Assembly: GCA_032358255.1 (NCBI GenBank)
Contig: JAULBX010026208.1
Location: forward strand, 1 to 51,174
Source: Heterotrichella gracilis
Taxonomy: Eukaryota > Sar > Xanthophyceae > Tribonematales > Xanthonemataceae
Direction of reading: 5' to 3'
DNA length: 51,174 bases
Shown here: one piece after another, positions 47,301-51,174 of the stretch
Numbering within the stretch: the stretch's first letter is position 1
Layout: each line of letters begins with the position of its first letter
The notes under the pieces: generated by a model
Seen by the model: only the letters and a program-made list of their open reading frames with translations
Told to the model about the DNA's origin: nothing
The model's database searches: none
Program-made: the position numbers and the translations under genes

Positions 47301-50300
47301 CATCACAAACTAAGAATACAACAAGTGCCAATATAATAACTTCAATCTCGTAATAAGTTAAATTGGAACTAAGACAGACAATGAAATGTCATCAGTGTTT
47401 CCTGTGGGCGTTTTGTTTCTTTCTTTCTTTCTTTCAGGCGGATGCGGTCCCCAGGGTCCCTGGCGAGGTCGGTGACTTTGTTTTTGGGGGGTTTACGGAG
47501 GGTGCCGTGGTGGAGTGCGCCTTCCGGGTGTGTGGTCATGACAGGCTGTGGGTGGAGAGCGATTTCATGGGCAAGTCTGAAGGGGGCATGGGGACCAAGA
47601 GATGCCTCCCGGAGTGGAAATCCCTGTGGATGCAGGGGCTGGCCCCGGTGGATGTGCTGGTTGATCTGCGCAGCGTGCAGGTGAGTTGCTTAAATCCCAC
47701 GTCCCAGGGTATAGGGTTTAAGTATGCTGAAACCTTAGGGTAGTGTGCAGGTGATTGTGCATGGAGTACTTTTGTTGTGGTCCTGATTGGTGCTCACCCG
47801 CCACTTCCCCTGTCCTCCCCACCCCTGTTTCCTCCCCTCTTCAGGAGTCCAACAGCGCACTCCACCTTGTGCTGGACTCAGCATCCCTCACTTGCACATG
47901 CACCCACGTGGCCAGCTGCACAGCGGCAACCTCCGGCACCCGCCTGCAATTCACGGAGCAACCCTGGGATGCGCTGACGCACGCCTCGGGACTGGAAAAA
48001 GAAGGCTGGGACAAGGTCCTGGCTCCGATCCTGGAGCTTGGTTTTGGGTCCCAGGCTGTGTGTAGCGGCAACGTGTGTGAGGTTACCACGGGGGGTGACC
48101 AGGCGTGGCGGGGGGCACTCACCGCACTGTACTCCATACAGGGAGACCTGAACCAAGGTGGGTGATGGTACAATCCTAGCGGAAATGCAAGGGTCATGGT
48201 TGGCATGATGTGAAGATCCCACAGCAAGATGCAACCTGGGATGCGTCTTTGTTACCAATGCAAGCCGGGTGATACAAAACAACAGGATGAGCTGCTTGCC
48301 GCAGCCCTTTTCGGCCATAGACTCAAGTCACATTGCTGTTTTTTATCCTGATTCCGGCCCCCCTGTTGATCCTTCTCCCCATAATGGCTCTTGACGAAGT
48401 TTCCCTTCATTGTGTTCAATCCTCGTTTCCCGCCTTGCGCAGTGGGGTGGTGCCCCAAGTTGTTAAGGACCCCCTCCTTGTTGACCAGAGTTGATCCTGT
48501 CTTCCCCTTGTCTGCAGTGGGGGAGGTGCGCCATGTACCTGTACGCCAGCCCCCTCCACCTGGCAGGCGGCCGCTGTCTGTGGTGTGGTGGGTGGCGCTG
48601 GCGCTTGGGGGGGTGGGGCTGCTGGCGGTGGTGGCGGCCCTGGCGGTGGGGGTGACCTCCCCGCGGATGTGCAACTCTTCCTTCTCCTCTGGGTGAGTAT
48701 CTACAGGGTTTAGGGTTGAGGGTTTAGGCAATGTACTTGGTACTTGGTTTAGGCAATGTACTTGGTGGGTACCTACAAAGTTTAGGGTTTGGGTGAAGGG
48801 TTTAGTCAATGTAGGTGGCCCTGACAAGCATGCAGGTGGCACATTTATGTATGGCAAACCATTAGCCATTCGTATTGTCAGTGCATTGGTGGGTGTCAAA
48901 CGCAATGTCATAAAGAGTTTTGTGTGTTGTTTTATGCCATATCAAATCAGGTTTCTCTTTGAATATGCGCTTGTGGGCACGATCTACTGTACTTCATCAT
49001 TAGAATGTCATGACTGGATGCGTTAGTGGGTTTAGAGAGTACCATGCTTATCCGCCCTCGCTTTTTTTTGTCATGTGCACACCTAGCAACGCCGAGGGAT
49101 ATTGATGGCTATCAGTTGGCTGTGCTTTGCAGGGGCCTCCGGGCACCACGTGAGTGCACGCAGATTTGGTGCGCGCCACCTACGTATGAGGCAATAAGTT
49201 ACCTTCTTTCTGTGCAGGGTGAGGTCCAGGGGGTCTAGGGGTTCAAGGAGCCAAAGGAGTACAGATTCCCCACTCCTGCGCAGCAATCCCGGGGACCAGC
49301 ATGCGCTGTACGACTTTACGGAATTTGACTGGCATGTGGTGCCGGAGCAGGTGCACATACTGAAAAACGAGAAAGGGGAGGAAAGGATGCTGGGAAAAGG
49401 CAACTTTGGAATGGTACGTGGTGGCACAGGGGCTGGCACCTTCTGCAAATTTACCCTATTGTAGGGTACAAGAGATATAAATGTGTTCACATGTGATGTT
49501 TTTGGGATATGAAAGGGTCCATGCAGACTCCACCAGACCCTACCCCCACACCCCACTTCAGGTACAAGTTGTGCTGTAGTTCCAAAGCCAAATCCCCAAC
49601 CCCAACCCTTGTCATAACCCCTGCTGGAAGGTGCCCTCCCCTGCGCTGGGAAGGTCCCCGACTCTCCTGCCATGCCTTGCTGTATCGAATCCTTGACCAA
49701 AACCCTAGACCAAACCCCAAACCCCTCCCTGCCCCAGGTGTACGAGGCGCTGCTCAACGGCGCCCTCCCCTGCGCTGTGAAGGTGCTTGACTCCCTTGCC
49801 ATGACCCACAGCGAGAGGGACATGGTCATTCGCGAGGTGGCGCTGCTGCAGAGGTGCAGGTCGCCGCACATTGTGCAGGTGCGCGGGTGTGGATCTTGGC
49901 TAGCATTCTGCTCCCATTGGCATGCAGCAAACCCCATTGCCATGCACCGTATCCCTTTTACCATGCGGTGAATCTCCCATTGCCATGCACTGAGTACCTC
50001 AAATGCGCCACCCCCCCCCCCTCCTCGCTGCAGTTCCTTGGCGCCTGCTTCCATCCTGATCGCACACTGATTGTGATGGAGCTGATGGAGGGGGGGGACC
50101 TGTTCAGCGCAATAGGGAACTATGGGAAGGGGGAGATGGGATGGTACAACAGGTGGGTGGCGGTGGCGCTAGTGGTGGTGTCGGGGGATGGAAAGGGAAG
50201 GGAAGGAGGAGGTGGGTGGTATCGCATGTGGATGGTTGGGTGAAAAGTGGATTTTGGGAAAAGGGGAGGATGCATCAACAGATGAGAGGAAAATCAAGTG

Positions 50301-51174
50301 CTTCTAATGTAATTACTCAAGACCTGACCATTGGCAATTACATCATGGGAATGACAATGATCACAAAGGAATAACCACAAACCAGTTACATATCGGAATT
50401 GACCACAAAGGAATTGTAAGGTGATTGGGATGGAACCAAATATAACTGCAACGCGTTCACTTTACTTCCCCCTCTATGTTTGTGCAGGGGGAGTCACATA
50501 GCGCTGGATATTGCTCAGGGCCTGCACTACCTCCACCACCGTAACATAGTCCACCTGGACATCAAGAGCGGGAATATACTGCTGGGCAGGCAAGGGATTG
50601 CAAAGGTATGGCATGAGTGTGTAAGATTTAGGTTGTATTGTTAGGGTCATGCCTATATCCTGTAAAAGTCACGTGGTCCACCTGGGCAAGAATCAACAAT
50701 CCACAATGGCGGGAGAAAAAGAGGGACATGCGGGGATGGGCACCATGCAACTGGTTACGTACGCTGCCCTTAACCCTAAACCCTAATCCCACTTGGGCAA
50801 GAGAGATTATAAGTTCAAAATGGGGGGAGAAGGAGAGGGAACATGGGAACATGGGCCTGGCCCAAGTATTGTATGCGTAGTGCATCTCGGGGGGTGCTGA
50901 GCGGCACAGCACATGGGCATGGATGGCCCCAGGGATCAAACCACACGCCCATGGGGCACCTTATAACGCCTCCCAAGCCTTATAAAACCGTGCCAAAACT
51001 CTGCCAAACGCCACTAAAGCCCCTGACCTTGCCTCTGCAGGTTGCGGACGTGGGCCTTGCCCAGATCATGCATGCCCAGTACATCTCTCGGGTTTCTGAG
51101 CTGCCGGGCACCTGGGCATGGATGGCGCCTGAGATCATCCTGGGCACCCACCTCACTGTGCGCGCAGACGTGTA
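44356..51174 (+). CDS. Receptor-like kinase, copy 2 (3' end beyond the window)
   Basis: Model: join(44356..44415, 44784..44826, 44991..45096, 45350..45486, 45751..46187, 46857..46988, 47438..47680, 47845..48157, 48518..48692, 49218..49413, 49738..49878, 50034..50152, 50488..50605, 51041..>51174). It has the same exon order, phases and domain order as copy 1. Exons differ in length only by whole codons (exons 5, 6, 9 and 10). Signal peptide [20 protein letters not shown]. The kinase begins [11 protein letters not shown] and keeps [11 protein letters not shown] and ADVGLA in place of HRD and DFG, so these substitutions are shared and ancestral. The window ends inside the codons for RADVY; the final kinase exon is missing. 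Exon 8 is identical in sequence to copy 1 over almost its whole length, while exon 6 is strongly diverged (44 versus 41 codons). The frame is open throughout, so nothing marks it as a pseudogene. Confidence 0.83.
46285..46410. repeat. Intronic echo of kinase exon 5 end, resembling copy 1
   Basis: Within the intron after exon 5 of copy 2 is a segment homologous to the end of exon 5 and donor of copy 1 (38162-38288): CTGCTTGCGCCACCTGGC, GGGGCCTACATAGTGGTG and GAGGTGGCCTTGTAAAGG. The exon end actually joined in copy 2 (46094-46187) is a different version. Confidence 0.85.
46769..46910. repeat. Double acceptor and exon-6 start in kinase copy 2
   Basis: CCCCACAG followed by an exon-6-like start occurs at about 46771-46830 and again at the acceptor used in the model (46849-46910). 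Both continue with CGCTGTCC and TGCGCGCCCAG. Confidence 0.82.
49621..49805. repeat. Echo of kinase exon 11 upstream of the real exon
   Basis: 49621-49676 resembles the exon at 49750-49805: CTGCTGGAAGGTGCCCTCCC, CTGCGCTGGGAAGGT and CTCCTGCCATG. It lies in the intron ahead of the exon. Confidence 0.78.
50762..51145. repeat. Telomere-like motif and echo of kinase exon 14 in the preceding intron
   Basis: CCCTAAACCCTAATCCC lies near 50772. At about 50875-50937 a decayed copy of exon 14 (CATCTCGGGGGGTGCTGAGC, then CATGGGCATGGATGGCCCCA) precedes the real exon starting at 51041. Confidence 0.78.

Overview
The window looks like nuclear DNA of a green alga (Chlorophyta). The genes are dense and intron-rich, with compact GC-rich exons, GT-AG introns mostly 60-500 bp long, and TTTAGGG/CCCTAAA (plant/algal-type telomere) motifs scattered through introns. 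The products are plant-lineage proteins: plastid-type HDS/IspG, a chloroplast SEC14-like protein and an APRR2/GLK-type GARP regulator. I cannot name the species; a trebouxiophyte or chlorophycean alga is a guess. Exon coordinates were worked out by hand from splice motifs, reading-frame continuity and remembered family alignments. Each multi-exon model keeps frame across every junction.

Layout, left to right. 83-2176 (+): 3' part of an OTU deubiquitinase with a UBA-like segment and a C-terminal SEC-C motif. 3256-4950 (+): acyltransferase-3 membrane protein. 4951-6649: gene-free, with two perfect palindromes. 6650-9120 (-): YIF1, a Golgi/ER trafficking protein. 10209-11651 (+): an unrecognised membrane protein with a plastid-type leader, a basic stretch and a Gly-rich region. 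12533-16581 (-): RCC1-repeat protein. 17450-19530 (+): pseudo-receiver plus GARP transcription factor (APRR2-like). 22085-23514 (-) and 23980-25261 (+): a divergent pair, a GNAT acetyltransferase and an eEF1A lysine methyltransferase (EFM5/EEF1AKMT1-like). 25943-27483 (-): CPSFL1-like chloroplast SEC14 protein. 28330-34798 (+): HDS (IspG), 15 exons, complete. 36116-43313 (+) and 44356-51174 (+, cut by the window end): two head-to-tail copies of a receptor-like kinase gene, about 8.24 kb apart.

Two themes stand out. First, the receptor-kinase pair: each has a signal peptide, a novel Cys-rich ectodomain of roughly 480 residues, one membrane helix and a TKL-like kinase with HLD and DVG in place of HRD and DFG. 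The copies share a 282-bp perfectly identical tract that crosses an exon-intron boundary, which suggests gene conversion. Second, a recurrent pattern I call exon echoes: introns in at least four gene families (HDS, YIF1, RCC1, the kinases) contain decayed tandem copies of the adjacent exon end together with its splice site. This looks like a genome-wide mode of local duplication at splice junctions, and it could create alternative splice sites.

Functionally the window is a mixture of housekeeping genes (isoprenoid synthesis, vesicle traffic, translation-factor methylation, ubiquitin editing) and one expanding receptor-kinase locus. I see no operon-like pathway cluster, CRISPR array, rRNA, tRNA or intact transposon.
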